A DNA stretch of 64,000 nucleotides, taken from the NCBI RefSeq assembly GCF_004115265.2, contig NC_046293.1, positions 24,624,173 to 24,688,172 on the forward strand, in the 5' to 3' direction. How positions within the stretch are numbered: position 1 is the stretch's first letter; the number at the start of each line of letters is the position of its first letter. This document shows positions 36,420 through 47,573 of the stretch, one piece after another. The stretch comes from Rhinolophus ferrumequinum (taxonomy: Eukaryota > Chordata > Mammalia > Chiroptera > Rhinolophidae). The translations under genes and the position numbers were made by a program. Under the pieces are notes generated by a model. The model saw only the letters and a list, made by a program, of their open reading frames with translations, searched no databases and had not been told where the DNA came from.

Positions 36420-37380
36420 CTTTTTTTTTATATTCTTTTACTTATTCCTTCTTGCTACTTACTCTGTCATCCTATCATTAGTATTTGATTCTGGAATCCA
36501 CTTTTCTTTCCCTACCATAGTTGAATTTTAGTTTCAGGATTTTATTTATCTTATTAGTTACTGCCAGTCAATTCAGTATTAAAAACTAAAATAAAAGAAA
36601 ATTCTCTACTAATCTTAAATGTAGAGGAATTTTTCAATCAAAACCCTAGGATAAATGTGAAAAGTGATCTTGTTCTGAAAGACTTTAAGATTCTGATTTA
36701 TATATACTTTCATTTCAAAACAGATAATATGTGATATTTAAAATAACTCATACCGGATGACCCAATTTCTTTACATTGGAATGTGGCTTCTGTCAGTCTT
36801 TAATACTTCAATTTGTGCAGCTCTTGATACCCTTGTTAGCAATACCAAAGGCTTCTAAGTTACGTGATTCTTTGTGGTAAAAAGGAATTGGTCTGACACA
36901 CATGGGACCTAAAATCTGAGAACCCTCTTAGTTGTATAGTAAAAGTCACCTAATTTTCTGAGTATCAGTGTCAAAACTGCAAAATGAAAAGTAGAGACAA
37001 GGAGAAGTGATTGCTACGTTTCCTTTTGGCCCTAAGAGCCTATGACTATCCTTTTCTGAACATTTTATGGATCTATGCATGTATATGTGTGTTGGAATAG
37101 AACAGTGGATCAGGGGTGTTGCCGTGCAAAACAGGGAAGGAAGGGACACTGACAGGACTTGAATATTTGAGTATGCGAGGCAACAGGAAAGATGACAATC
37201 ACTTCTTTTTATTATTTTGCTGACTTAGTTATTTTAACTACTGCTAATTAAGACCCTACAACAACATTTGGTTAACTCAGCAGAACTATTTTCTAGTCAC
37301 AAAAATACTTTGGGGCCTTTATAAAAGGAAACATAAAATGCTGTTACAGCCAGTAAGAATTGGGAAGTAGAAAACAAAAC
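36420..37380. other. C3AR1 intron, nothing recognised
   Basis: AT-rich and apparently single copy. No frame or repeat of note. Confidence 0.45.
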
Positions 37381-37382
37381 GG

Positions 37383-37735
37383 AAGTTAGAGCAGCTGTGG
37401 GCTGCCGTGTGCTGCCGTGGGCTGCCGTGGGCTATCGTGTGCTGCCATGAGTGGCCGGTGGCCAGTGTGAATAGCCAGCAGCCAGCGTGAGCGGCTGGCA
37501 GCCAGCGAGAATTGCAGTGAGCTGCCTGCTGTGAGCAGCCAACCACCGACCAGCGACTGGCTGCCTCAGCTGTGGGGGGGGGGGGGGGGGAGGGAGCACA
37601 AGGGCCAGGGAGAGCATGGGCCAGGGCCAGGAAGCTCTGTCCTACACAACCAAACAGAAATAATCGGCTTGAACTGGAGTGGGGGTGGGGGGAGGCGGAA
37701 GAGGGGGAAACGGGGGAAAAAATTTAGTTGAAAAA
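37383..37735 (+). mobile_element. Composite SINE, second copy, headless
   Basis: Same GC-rich CTGCCGTGGG/CAGCCAG body and tail as 31319-31732 but in the other orientation, with a 17-base G-run near 37576 and an A-rich end. The tRNA-like head and first monomer are missing. It abuts block B of the local duplication. Confidence 0.7.
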
Positions 37736-37739
37736 GAAA

Positions 37740-37998
37740 AAAATTCGAAGCTGAAGAACTAATTTCTGGTTGGGATTATTAGAGGAAGTTTCAAGGAAAA
37801 TATAATATTTGAACTTGATCTTGAAGAAGAGCTAGGATTTTAACAGGGAGAGATTAGAAATGGAGGAAAGGGGAAGTTAAGGTGAAGGACATAATTGCAG
37901 ATAGAAGCAAACAGCATTCATTAGCCATAGAACAGAAAATGGCATTAACTTGAAATAGTGAGTTGTTCATAAAGCTATGAAATAGAGTACATTTGTAG
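37740..37998 (+). repeat. Local duplication, copy B, L2-like block
   Basis: Nearly identical to 35030-35297 in the same orientation ('gaactaatttctggttggg' through 'atagagtacatttgtag'), with only a few substitutions. Confidence 0.9.
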
Positions 37999-38449
37999 GA
38001 GTCTTCAGAATTAGGGGAAGGTAACATCACAGGCTAAGAGAAGAGAATGTTAAGGAGTCAGTGTATCACATGACATGTATTATATTGTGGAAGATGGCAA
38101 CAGAGAAAAGGATGCTTGAATTTATTATTTAGAGGTAATTTTAGTGGAGCAATGGGGGCAGAAGACAAATTGTGCAGTGTTAAGAAGTGAGTGGTGAGAA
38201 CAAGAGACCCCAAAACAAGCCAATATCCTTGAAAAAGAGAAACTAGACTAACTTAAGAGACTTAAGAAACATAACATCCTGATGTAAGTGTGATCCTAGA
38301 TTGGATATAATTGTGGGCAAATTAGATATAAAAGATAGTTTTGGGACAGTTGGAAAAAATTGAATAAAGATCGAGTATTCCTTAAGGTACAATCTTGCTG
38401 TATAATGTAGAGACTGGTAACTGAAAAAAGAAAGCAGTTTATAAAACAA

Positions 38450-38800
38450 TATGCATTTAAACCCACATTCATAGCAGCATTATTCACAAAAGCTAAAAGG
38501 TAGAAGCAACTCAAATGTCCATCCACAGACGAAGAGATAACAAATGAGGTCTATCCACATAATGGAATATTATGCAGCCTTAATAAGGACAGAAATTCTG
38601 ACACATGCTGCAACATGAATGAACCTTGAGGACATTATGCTGAGTGTTATAAGCCAGTCACAAAAAGATGAATGCTGTATGATTCTACTTTTATCATAGT
38701 CAATGGCATAGAAACAGAAAGTAGAATGGTGATTGCCAGGGGCTGGGAGAAAAGGAAGTGAGGAGTTGTTGTCTAATAGGAAGCGTAAACCCCCAAAATG
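38450..38800 (+). repeat. L1M 3' end
   Basis: L1 phrases 'catagcagcattattcacaa', 'ggaatattatgcagcctta', 'gattgccaggggctggga'. Confidence 0.8.
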
Positions 38801-38889
38801 AGTCTCCATACATATAAGTAATATTTAATCTTTATGTCATATAAGGCATTGTGCTAAATTCTGTGGAACGAGCATTTAGTAACAAGATT

Positions 38890-39625
38890 CATTTTTATCA
38901 TCATTAAATTTAAGGCCAGTGTGATAAATAAAACTGCCACCATATCAACTACAAGATAAAATGTGTCATTGCATAATATGAAAAGAGGTCAAACCACACA
39001 CACAAAAAGAAAAAAAAATGTTTTGATAAAACAAAATGTTGAACGTCATCAAAATGTTTTCCTTTCAATATTTCCTTTATCTTCTGGTAAAGAAAGAAGT
39101 CATTGGGGGCCAGATCAAGTGAACAGGGAGGGTGTTCTAGTACAGCTATTTGTTTACTGGTTAAAAACTCCCTTACAGACAGTGCCGTTGAGCTGTGCAT
39201 TGTCGTGACGCAAGAGTCATGAATTGTTGGTGAAAAGTTCAGGTCCTCTAACTTTTTCATGGAGCCTTTTCAGCACTTCCAAATAGCAAACTTGGTTAAC
39301 TGTCCAGTTGGTACAAATTTATAATGAATCATCCCTCTGATATCAAAAAAGGTTAGTAACATCATTGCAACAAGTTTGTGAACTTAATTGTGTGAACTTG
39401 TACTTTATTTTATTGTATTTTATTTATTTTTTTGTGTGGGGGAAAGGGGAGCAGGATTTTATTGGGGAATAGTGTGTACTTCCAGGACTTTTTTCCAAGT
39501 CAAGTTGTTGTCCTTCCAATCTTAGTTGCAGAGGGCGCAGCTCAGCTCCAGGTCCAGTTGCGGTTGTTAGTTGCAGGGGGCGCAGCCCACCATCCCTTGT
39601 GGGAGTCGAACTGGCAACCTTGTGG
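38890..39625. repeat. Local duplication, copy B, link block direct and mariner/SINE block inverted
   Basis: 38890-39018 repeats 34903-35033 in the same direction. At 39019 orientation flips: 39019-39625 is the reverse complement of 34285-34895, carrying the same mariner transposase end and the same SINE tail. It stops abruptly at 'caaccttgtgg'. Confidence 0.9.
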
Positions 39626-39899
39626 CAATCATCATTTCTTTCTTGTTTATTTGTTTTTTATGACTATAGTGGAAATGATAGTTTTATTATACAGAAGCAG
39701 AAAATATCCATAAAAAATTGGAAAATATAGACAAGCAAAAATAAGAAAATAAAAATTTTATATACCATCAGTCATTAATTACTACTTTAACACCTTAATT
39801 TAGAAACTTCTGAATCATTTTATATGTGTGTATACATACACATGTATATATGTATGTATATTTTTTGGTAAGCAAATTTTAACAAAATTAGATCATACC

Positions 39900-40020
39900 G
39901 TGCATATTGGTTTTTTAAAAAATTTTTAATTGTCGGAAAATTTATCATCAACCATTTTTAAGTGTACAGTTCGGTAGTGTTAAATACATTTACATTATTG
40001 TGCAATCTCCAGAAATTTTC
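39900..40020 (+). repeat. L1M fragment
   Basis: The phrase 'ccatttttaagtgtacagttc' with 'acattattgtgcaatctcc' is characteristic of an old L1M end. Confidence 0.65.
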
Positions 40021-40676
40021 AGTTTCAGTTTTGCAAGGAAATCAATAACAAGAGGGTAAACAACTCTTTAGAAATTGGATAGCAAAAGGAAAAGCTGAGG
40101 TTGTATCTAAAAGACATAAGTCAGTCTAGGGCACCTTATTCGGTGATGGTGAGTCCTTTGAAAATCTGGTGGAGGAAATGGATGGACCTTCTGCCCTCAA
40201 AGAAATGAAAACATGTAAAGTTAAAATTATCCATATCATTTGAGGTGGTGATGAAGCTTCCCAAAGCCCTTTTATGGATCTCAAGTTGGGAACCTCTGAT
40301 CTAGAAGTTATTGTTTGTCCATCAGTGTCATTTGTTTGTTTTCTAATAGGGGACATTAGGTAAGGAAAGAAACCCGTGGAGAATGAGAGCTTAAAAGCTC
40401 AAGAAAAAGAAATTTATGTTGATACGGACTTCTAAATGAGGTTATTATTTTGATACATACTTAAATTGACACAGTACATTTTAAATGGTCTATCAGAGAA
40501 TGTTTTTGTGTGATCCAATGTGAAGTCAAGGAATAAAAACTAAAACAGTGTGAGAACCTTTTTGGTTCTATTAATGTATCTTTAGGTGGGAAGGTTAGAA
40601 GTCTAATAATACTCAGTTTTTAAAAAGACAATGTTTGTTTAAACATTTTTGTTCATCTTTTTGCAGAAGTTTAGCA

Positions 40677-42104
40677 ATGGAGTCTTTCTCCGCTGAGACC
40701 AATTCAACTGACTTACCCTCACAGCCCTGGAATGAACCCCAAGTAATTCTCTCCATGATCATTCTCAGCCTCACTTTCTTACTGGGATTGCCAGGCAATG
40801 TGTTGGTGCTGTGGGTGGCTGGCCTAAAGATGCAGTGGACAGTGAACACAGTTTGGTTTCTCCATCTCACACTGGCGGACTTTCTCTGTTGCCTCTCCTT
40901 GCCCTTCTCCATGGTTCACTTGGCTCTCCAAGGACACTGGCCTTATGGTTGGCTCCTATGCAAGCTCATTCCCTCCATCATTGTCCTCAACATGTTTGCC
41001 AGTGTCTTCCTGCTGACTGCCATTAGTCTTGACCGCTGTCTTTTGGTACTCAAGCCAATCTGGTGCCAGAATCACCGCACTGTTAGAAGAGCTTTCGCTA
41101 TCTGTGGATGTATCTGGGTGATGGCTTTTATAATGTGTGTACCTGTGTTCATATACCGGGAAACATACACCATAGATGACCATAATATGTGTGGCTACAA
41201 TTTTGGTCTCGACAGTTCGTTCGATTATTCAGACTTCACCTTTGGTCTACTGGAAAACGGGTCTCTTGACAACTCCACTGTTCAGCTGCCTGGAGAAATG
41301 GATGATAGGTTAGATTATTTCTCTTTACAAACAAATGTTCTTCATTCTCAAACATTTCAAAGACCTTCTGGAGATTCACTCCCTGGGGATTCAGCTAGAT
41401 TACCTAGTCAACATCCATATTATAATTTATTTAAACCTGATGATGAGGTCTTACCTACAATCCCAAGTGGGTTTCCCACTGAAGGTCACAAAACTAACCC
41501 ACTAGATAACTCTGACGCTGTCGTCTCTACTGATTTAGAGCTTTTCTCTAGTTCCTCTAGCAATTCCTTATATATGACTGAACTATCACAAGATTTCCTG
41601 GATGATAATTTAGGCCAGTTTGCATATGACAATCAAGTTTCAACACCCTTGGTGACAATGACCATCACTAGGTTAGTGGTGGGTTTCCTATTGCCATTTA
41701 TTGTCATGGTGGCCTGTTATAGCCTCATTATCTTCAGAATGCGACGAAGCCGCTTCACCAAGTCTAGGAGCAAAACCCTCCGAGTGGCCATAGTGGTGAT
41801 GGTTGTGTTCCTTGTCTGCTGGGCGCCATACCACATTTTTGGAGTCCTCTTATTGTTTGTTGACCCAGAAACTACCTTTGGGGAAGCTATGCTCTCCTGG
41901 GACCATGTGGCCCTTGCTCTAGCATCTGCCAATAGTTGCTTCAATCCCTTCCTCTATGCCTTCATGGGGAAAGGTTTTAGGAAGAAAGCAAGGCGGTCCA
42001 TGCAGGGCATTCTGGAGGCAGCTTTCAGTGAGGACCTCAAACATTCCACCAGCTGTACGTCAAACAAAGTCTTTTCAGAAACAAACAGTAGCAGAGCTGT
42101 GTGA
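40677..42104 (+). CDS. C3AR1: C3AR1, complement C3a anaphylatoxin receptor
   Basis: A rhodopsin-family GPCR for C3a on myeloid cells, signalling mainly through Gi. 475 residues (human 482) in one exon, beginning [20 protein letters not shown]; human begins [13 protein letters not shown]. The acceptor TTGCAG ends at 40666, ten bases before the ATG; an upstream in-frame ATG at 40635 is intronic. Seven membrane segments can be placed: near 24-46, 58-80, 96-117, 139-159, 329-350, 369-391 and 408-430. Motifs: LADF in TM2, DRC (119-121) in place of DRY, NPFLYAF in TM7, and Cys95-Cys172 for the loop disulfide. The unusually long second extracellular loop (about 161-328), the hallmark of this receptor, is kept, with Tyr174 in CGYNFG, equivalent to the sulfated human residue. 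N-glycosylation sites at Asn9, Asn194 and Asn199. The frame is intact. Confidence 0.98.
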   Translation: MESFSAETNSTDLPSQPWNEPQVILSMIILSLTFLLGLPGNVLVLWVAGLKMQWTVNTVWFLHLTLADFLCCLSLPFSMVHLALQGHWPYGWLLCKLIPSIIVLNMFASVFLLTAISLDRCLLVLKPIWCQNHRTVRRAFAICGCIWVMAFIMCVPVFIYRETYTIDDHNMCGYNFGLDSSFDYSDFTFGLLENGSLDNSTVQLPGEMDDRLDYFSLQTNVLHSQTFQRPSGDSLPGDSARLPSQHPYYNLFKPDDEVLPTIPSGFPTEGHKTNPLDNSDAVVSTDLELFSSSSSNSLYMTELSQDFLDDNLGQFAYDNQVSTPLVTMTITRLVVGFLLPFIVMVACYSLIIFRMRRSRFTKSRSKTLRVAIVVMVVFLVCWAPYHIFGVLLLFVDPETTFGEAMLSWDHVALALASANSCFNPFLYAFMGKGFRKKARRSMQGILEAAFSEDLKHSTSCTSNKVFSETNSSRAV

Positions 42105-42216
42105 GAATATGGAGCATTGAACCAAGCAGAACTTCTTAGGTATTCACCCAGTGTAACATGCCCTGCCCTAGAGTTGTTAAAAGCTCTATTTCTTTTTTCT
42201 TTATATATATATAATA

Positions 42217-42262
<46 letters not shown>

Positions 42263-42900
42263 TATTGGGGAAGTGTGTTTTTCCAGAGCCCATTAGCTCC
42301 AACTCAAGTCGTTGTCCTTCAATCTAGTTGTGGAGGGCATAGCTCAGCTTCAAGTCCAGTCACCATTTTTTAATATTAGTTGCAGGGGGCCACAGCCCAC
42401 CATCCCATGCAGGAATTGAACAGGCAACTTTGTTCTTGAGAGCTCGAGCTCTAACCAACTGAGCCACCCAGCCGGCCCTCCAGCAGCTCAGTGGCAGCTT
42501 GTTGTCTTCAATCTAGTTGTGGAGGGTTCGGCTCACTGGCCCATGTGGGAATCAAACCGGCAACCCTATTGTTCAGAGCTCGCGCTCTAACCATCTGAAC
42601 CATCTGGGCCACCCCAAAAGCTCTTATTTCTGATGAATGCTAAATTTGAGAGTCATTGTAAACATTAGTCTATTTCTATCCCAAACTAAGCCACCTGAGA
42701 TAAATGAGAATCTAGTCTATTATAAAATGTTTCCATCATTAAATTTTCTGTTGAGTGTATCTAAATTCCCTTCCAGATTCATTCTAAAACCATTTCTTCT
42801 TGTTCTGAGTGAAAGATGACCATTTATTCTATGGCTTTGTTGTTGTGCTGTTGGTGGTATTGGGGAGGGTTTTAAATAAAAAGAAAGTGCAAGAAGAAAA
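42105..42900 (+). other. C3AR1: C3AR1 3' UTR with SINE insertion
   Basis: AATAAA at 42876-42881 is the first good polyadenylation signal after the stop. A SINE insertion (42194-42615) fills more than half of the UTR, leaving about 370 nt of original sequence. Poly(A) site not proven. Confidence 0.5.
42194..42615 (-). mobile_element. Dimeric SINE with TA-expanded tail in C3AR1 3' UTR
   Basis: Two reverse heads, one ending near 42478 and one near 42614. The tail, at the left, has grown into a (TA)n tract (42201-42260). Target duplication 'aaaagctctatttct' at 42179-42193 and, with one extra T, from 42616. Confidence 0.88.
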
Positions 42901-44790
42901 AGTTTATGAAAACAAGGATTGATGAGACTGATTCTGGAGCAGAGTACCATGCCAGATGCTTCCCATTTGGAATACTCGTGGATACAGGACATAGGAATTC
43001 CAAGTTTCCATTTGTACAACTAAATAAGCATCTCTTGTAAAGACAGACTACTAGAGCATCTAAAAACTTACTCACGAACTGGTATTGTAAGCTGCCGTTT
43101 GGGGAGTTCTCTTGTCTATATGTTTATTCTGCCTATTGATAGAGCCATCTACTTTCCACTTCTTGTCTTAAACTCCTTAATTCTCTCATTCCTTCCCTGC
43201 CTCTCTCTTCCTCCACATTAGACTTTGTACCTCTCCTAACCACGAATTTCAAAAGTTTCAAATCACTGAAAAATGACTGAGTACCCTCCAGGAACACTAT
43301 CCAACTTAGTAAAACATGACTCTAAGTGTGTATCTTTCACACTGAAATTAGCAGATACATCTTTAAGTTTTTAAAATTCATCTTTATCTTTACCGAAGTA
43401 ATACATGCCCATAGTTTAAAGATAACTCAAGATTTAGGATGAAGTATAAGAAGTCTCCTGCCCCATTCTGCCCAACCACTCCCTCCTATTTTCTGAGAGA
43501 TAACCCATACAATTTTAGATGTTTCTTCTGATAGTTACTGTTATTTCAAAGTCATGTGCTTATGCTGATATTTTTTGTAGACATGATAAAATGACTTGTT
43601 TTGAAAGATGAATTTTATCCATTCATATTTTTGTTTATTCAGCTTCCCAATATTCATTAACCATTATAATTAGTTAATGACCACTCATTTTCTTCCACTT
43701 TTTCTACCCATTCCAACCACATATATAGCTTTCCTTCTATCCTTTCATTTTATAAAAGCATTGTTCAACTCCCTGTCACCTTCTCATGTTCTCTGTATAT
43801 AAACCTTTGTGTTAAACCTCTAAAATTTCAGGTTTGCTTGTACTACAACATAGCTTCATCTAAGCTGAATACAATGATTTAACTAAAAACAGAAAATGAG
43901 AAGTTTTAAACTTGCAGTGACTGACGTGAGGGTCTGAACTACAAAACTGTTAAAAAGTACTATACAGTCAATTTCAAATAACTAAGAATTCTTTCACTTG
44001 TAAGGTAATAATGTCTTATGTTGTAAATTTGCAATGTTAACTTCCAATTTAATCCACTTATATATTTGATGCAAATAAATGCTTTGTTTTTTGTGGTTCC
44101 TTGCAAGGCTGAGAGATTCATGGATCCTTTTAATTGACAGAATATATCATCGTCTCTAAATATGCAGCAAAAAAGTTTCATAGTGGGTAGTTTAGATCTG
44201 CTATAATGATACTTAGCTAGGTTTCTGGAAATCCCAACAGATCTCACAAGACCTTGGGTATAAGTGCCAAACTCCTGGGGTTAGTGTATAGAATATTAGG
44301 ATGAATGAACTTGGCATAGTTACAAAGATTCAATAGTTGACATTTTTGGACTCCTTCTGAGAGTACCATTTGCCTTGAAATGTATTCTGAAAAAATTCCT
44401 TCAGTTGGAATTCCCTCATTTCTGATGAAAAACTATGGCAAGTACCTATAAGTACTCACAGGAAGTCCCAGATGGAAACCCATCTCTTTCCCAAATTGTA
44501 GTATCTTTAATCTTTAAAATAGCCCAGAATGCAAGCAAGGTGGCCTTGTCCACACACCAAGCTCCAAAGGGTGACTGCCTCTCGCAACGATATTTCACTA
44601 TTTTTAATAGCATTTGAAAAGGGGAATGCTTCAAATTCTTGTCTCCCATCAATCTTACAAATAATTTCAGTCAACTAATCAAACCCTGTGTGAGGTATGG
44701 AAGCTGCAAAATACTAAATGAAAACAAATGCTTCACATTTCTCCCTTCCTACCCCGGCAAAAAGAAATTTGAGGCCAGCACTAATAAAAC
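42900..44790. other. Intergenic between C3AR1 and FOXJ2
   Basis: Tail-to-tail spacer. 43370-43830 resembles an old LINE end ('gtaatacatgcccatagttt'). No gene seen. Confidence 0.5.
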
Positions 44791-44794
44791 CATA

Positions 44795-47484
44795 AATATT
44801 CTTTTTTGTTTTTATTAAGAAAGCATGCAAAAAACAACAACTTCTGAGACCATACCCCCCTTCTCAGCCTGCACCAATGCAAAGCATTATGGGTGGTATG
44901 AAGGACTCACCAAACCAGAAACATAGGGGTTGAAGAGAGGAAGGCAGGGATGGGTGGATCTATACCAAGTAATTGTTCCTCTACCCCTCTCCTCCCCTTT
45001 CTCCCTATTTCCTCTTGCAGGCAGTGATCGCCTGCAGTTTGCACACATCACCCAGTACAACAACGACTATACTTCAAGTCCAGCGATGCTGAACCAGCAA
45101 GAAAAAGTAGTATTCCATTTCACGGGGGGTCGGGGGAGGGGGACGACACGGGGCTGAGGCCCAAAGAGGGTCAAGTTTGTGCCACTGAACAAGGCAGAGT
45201 TTAGCGGAGGAGAACTAAATTCCCAAGGAGGCCTGATGACCCATCTCCAACCTTAGTCCCCAATTTCAGTTACTCTGGCTGCCCACCAGAGTTCTCAATG
45301 AGACTAGTTTTTTTTAAGATACAGATTAATTATAAACAAGGGACATTTACATGTATGATTTAGTCTACCTTTGAAAACCCTGTCTGGATCTGAGTAGAAA
45401 AAGGGTTAGAAAAGGGGAGTGACAATGTGTAAAGGGGGCATCTTAGGAAGAACAGATGGGAGGTTGTATGCAGGAGGCACCTTGACTGGAAGGAATAAGG
45501 AAGAGATGCATAAAATAGGAACACTGGGCAAAGGCATTTTGCCACCCTCTAAGAGAAATTCTCCTTTCCCCAATGGGAAATATTATGTCATATTTCAACC
45601 CCACTACTGCCCTCCAACACAATGGGGGATTCAAGCCACTCATACCCCTATCTCTTACAAAGAACTTCAAAGAAATAAAGTGCTCTTTAATCAACCGCCC
45701 TTTCTTGCCCCTTTACTTTAGCCTCACTGGACTTCTTCAACAAACTTTCATACATAAGCCCCTTACAAAGAAAGGAAGGGGTGGATGAGGAGAAAAAGCA
45801 GGAGAGTGGAAAGCTAAACCTCTTGGAAATCATCAGTAAATAAAAGAATATTAAAAGCAGAAATCAGAGTGGCCTTGTCCATTCCACACATTTTGTCCTA
45901 TAGCTTTCAGAAAGTAAACATTTAGTAAAATAGCAACAGAAATAATATTGTTCTTCCCTCCCATATCTAAAATTCAACAATTAACATTAAATATACACTA
46001 AGGACTTTGCAGCAATAAATCATGGCCACTCCTTAAATGAGATAAGTCATCCCTATACCTTTTTCTGGGGGTCTCCCTTGGCCCTCATTGAATTCTTCCC
46101 TCTAGATTATATACTCCACACTACCAATTTCCTTCACCCCTTAATACCCTATTGCTAAAGCTTCAGCCCCAATGATCTGATTCCAAGAGAAGCATTTACT
46201 TACATAGTTAAATAACTGAAATATTCCCTACCCGTATCTATGCCAGCTCTTTTCCTTTCCCCAACCTCTTATCACCAATTAGGTTTCGTTCTGCTGGTAG
46301 GTGGGAAAGAGATTCCCACCCTGTTCTAGGACATGATGAAAGTAAGAGTGATAATGGGTTATTTGTCTATCTTGAGAATGCCAGAAAATGGGGGAAGAAA
46401 ATAAGGCGGGTAGAAGAGTTGAGCCAAAATATTTGCTGAATGGGAAAAGGGGATTGAAGGATAATTTGTAAATGCAAATCAGAGAAAATTATGTTTAAAA
46501 AGGCAAAATGGTTAAATTGAAAACATCTCCAAAAAGTTGACACTATGCTGAACAGTTGTCCTCATCCCTACCATAGCAGCAGAGTTCTGGTTCAGACCCA
46601 CTATCTTCAGACCCACCATAGAGAATGGGCTAGGAATAAGTCAGTGGATGTTTATTTGACATAGTATTACATACCCAATTTCATTCCATCGCCCCTCTGC
46701 AGTATTCAACTCAACTCGGGCCTCTTATTTCACTAGGATTTTATTGTCACCCTCCGGCACCACCACCATCACTCTTACCCTTGATGGGGAATGAGGATCG
46801 GCAGAAGTAAGGGTTAAAGATATAAAGGGACAAGGAAGAGCTCAGAGGACAAAATTAGCACCATTGAGTAAAACCTGCAAAGTCATGGCTGCCAAGCAGT
46901 GTTTGAGATCCCTTCTACTTGATAATGTGGCCGCTCCAGTTCTGAACTGAATTGATAAGAACACAGAACAATTTAGGGCCAAAAGGTGGGTTTAGCACTG
47001 ACCTTCTCAGAGAGACAGGTAAATAAGAGTTTGAAACCTTTCTCAGTAGCTATCATGGCCTCACCTTCTCGCCAGATGATTTTAAATTAGCCAGGGGTGG
47101 ACATGGTCAATAGTGTAGGGACAGGAGACTGGAGGCAGCATATAACCACTAATAATAATAATAGAAGAAGAAGAAGAAGAAGAAAATGATTCAGGGAAAA
47201 AACAAGAAGGAAGAGGAAGAACGAGGCAGGAAAGAGGGGTTATTTTCGGCAGCATCTTGCAGTGGCTTCTCTGACAGAGAAAGAAAAAAAAAAAAGAAGA
47301 TATATATCTATATACAGGCAAGGGGGGAAGGAATGGGCTGGGGCTGCTGTCTCCCCACTGGCAGCTTCGCCACCCAGCCCTGGCTGCCAGCCACACTCCA
47401 TGATGCACTAAGTGATGAAGTCGCTCTCTCCCCACTGGCAGCTTCGCCACCCAGCCCTGGCTGCCAGCCACACTCCATGATGCA
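44795..47484 (-). other. FOXJ2: FOXJ2 3' UTR
   Basis: About 2.7 kb of repeat-poor sequence follows the stop. On the minus strand AATAAA lies at 44816-44811, in TTAATAAAAAC, and cleavage near 44795 would fit. It contains a GAA-rich tract at 47161-47184 and a 77-bp tandem duplication beside the stop codon. Confidence 0.65.
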
Positions 47485-47493
47485 CTAAGTGAT
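47350..47493 (-). repeat. FOXJ2: 77-bp tandem duplication at the FOXJ2 stop
   Basis: Copies at 47350-47416 and 47427-47493 share 'tctccccactggcagcttcg' through 'gatgcactaagtgat' without visible difference. Offset 77 nt. The right copy holds the real last codons and TAG; the left copy repeats ATCACTTAG in untranslated sequence. Confidence 0.95.
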
Positions 47494-47573
47494 CAAATCC
47501 CAGTCGAAGTCATCAGGGATCTCCTCACTGGCACCGGGAGGTGGAACCGGTGGCCGAGGGACCATATGGTGTC
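47485..47573 (-). CDS. FOXJ2: FOXJ2 last coding exon
   Basis: Encodes [19 protein letters not shown] to DDFDWDLIT and TAG. The split first codon gives Gly where human has Ala. Confidence 0.95.

Noticed and set aside
40635-40676. In-frame upstream ATG adding 14 residues to C3AR1
   Set aside because: The added codons span the intronic poly-pyrimidine tract and TTGCAG acceptor; the start at 40677 matches the human protein.
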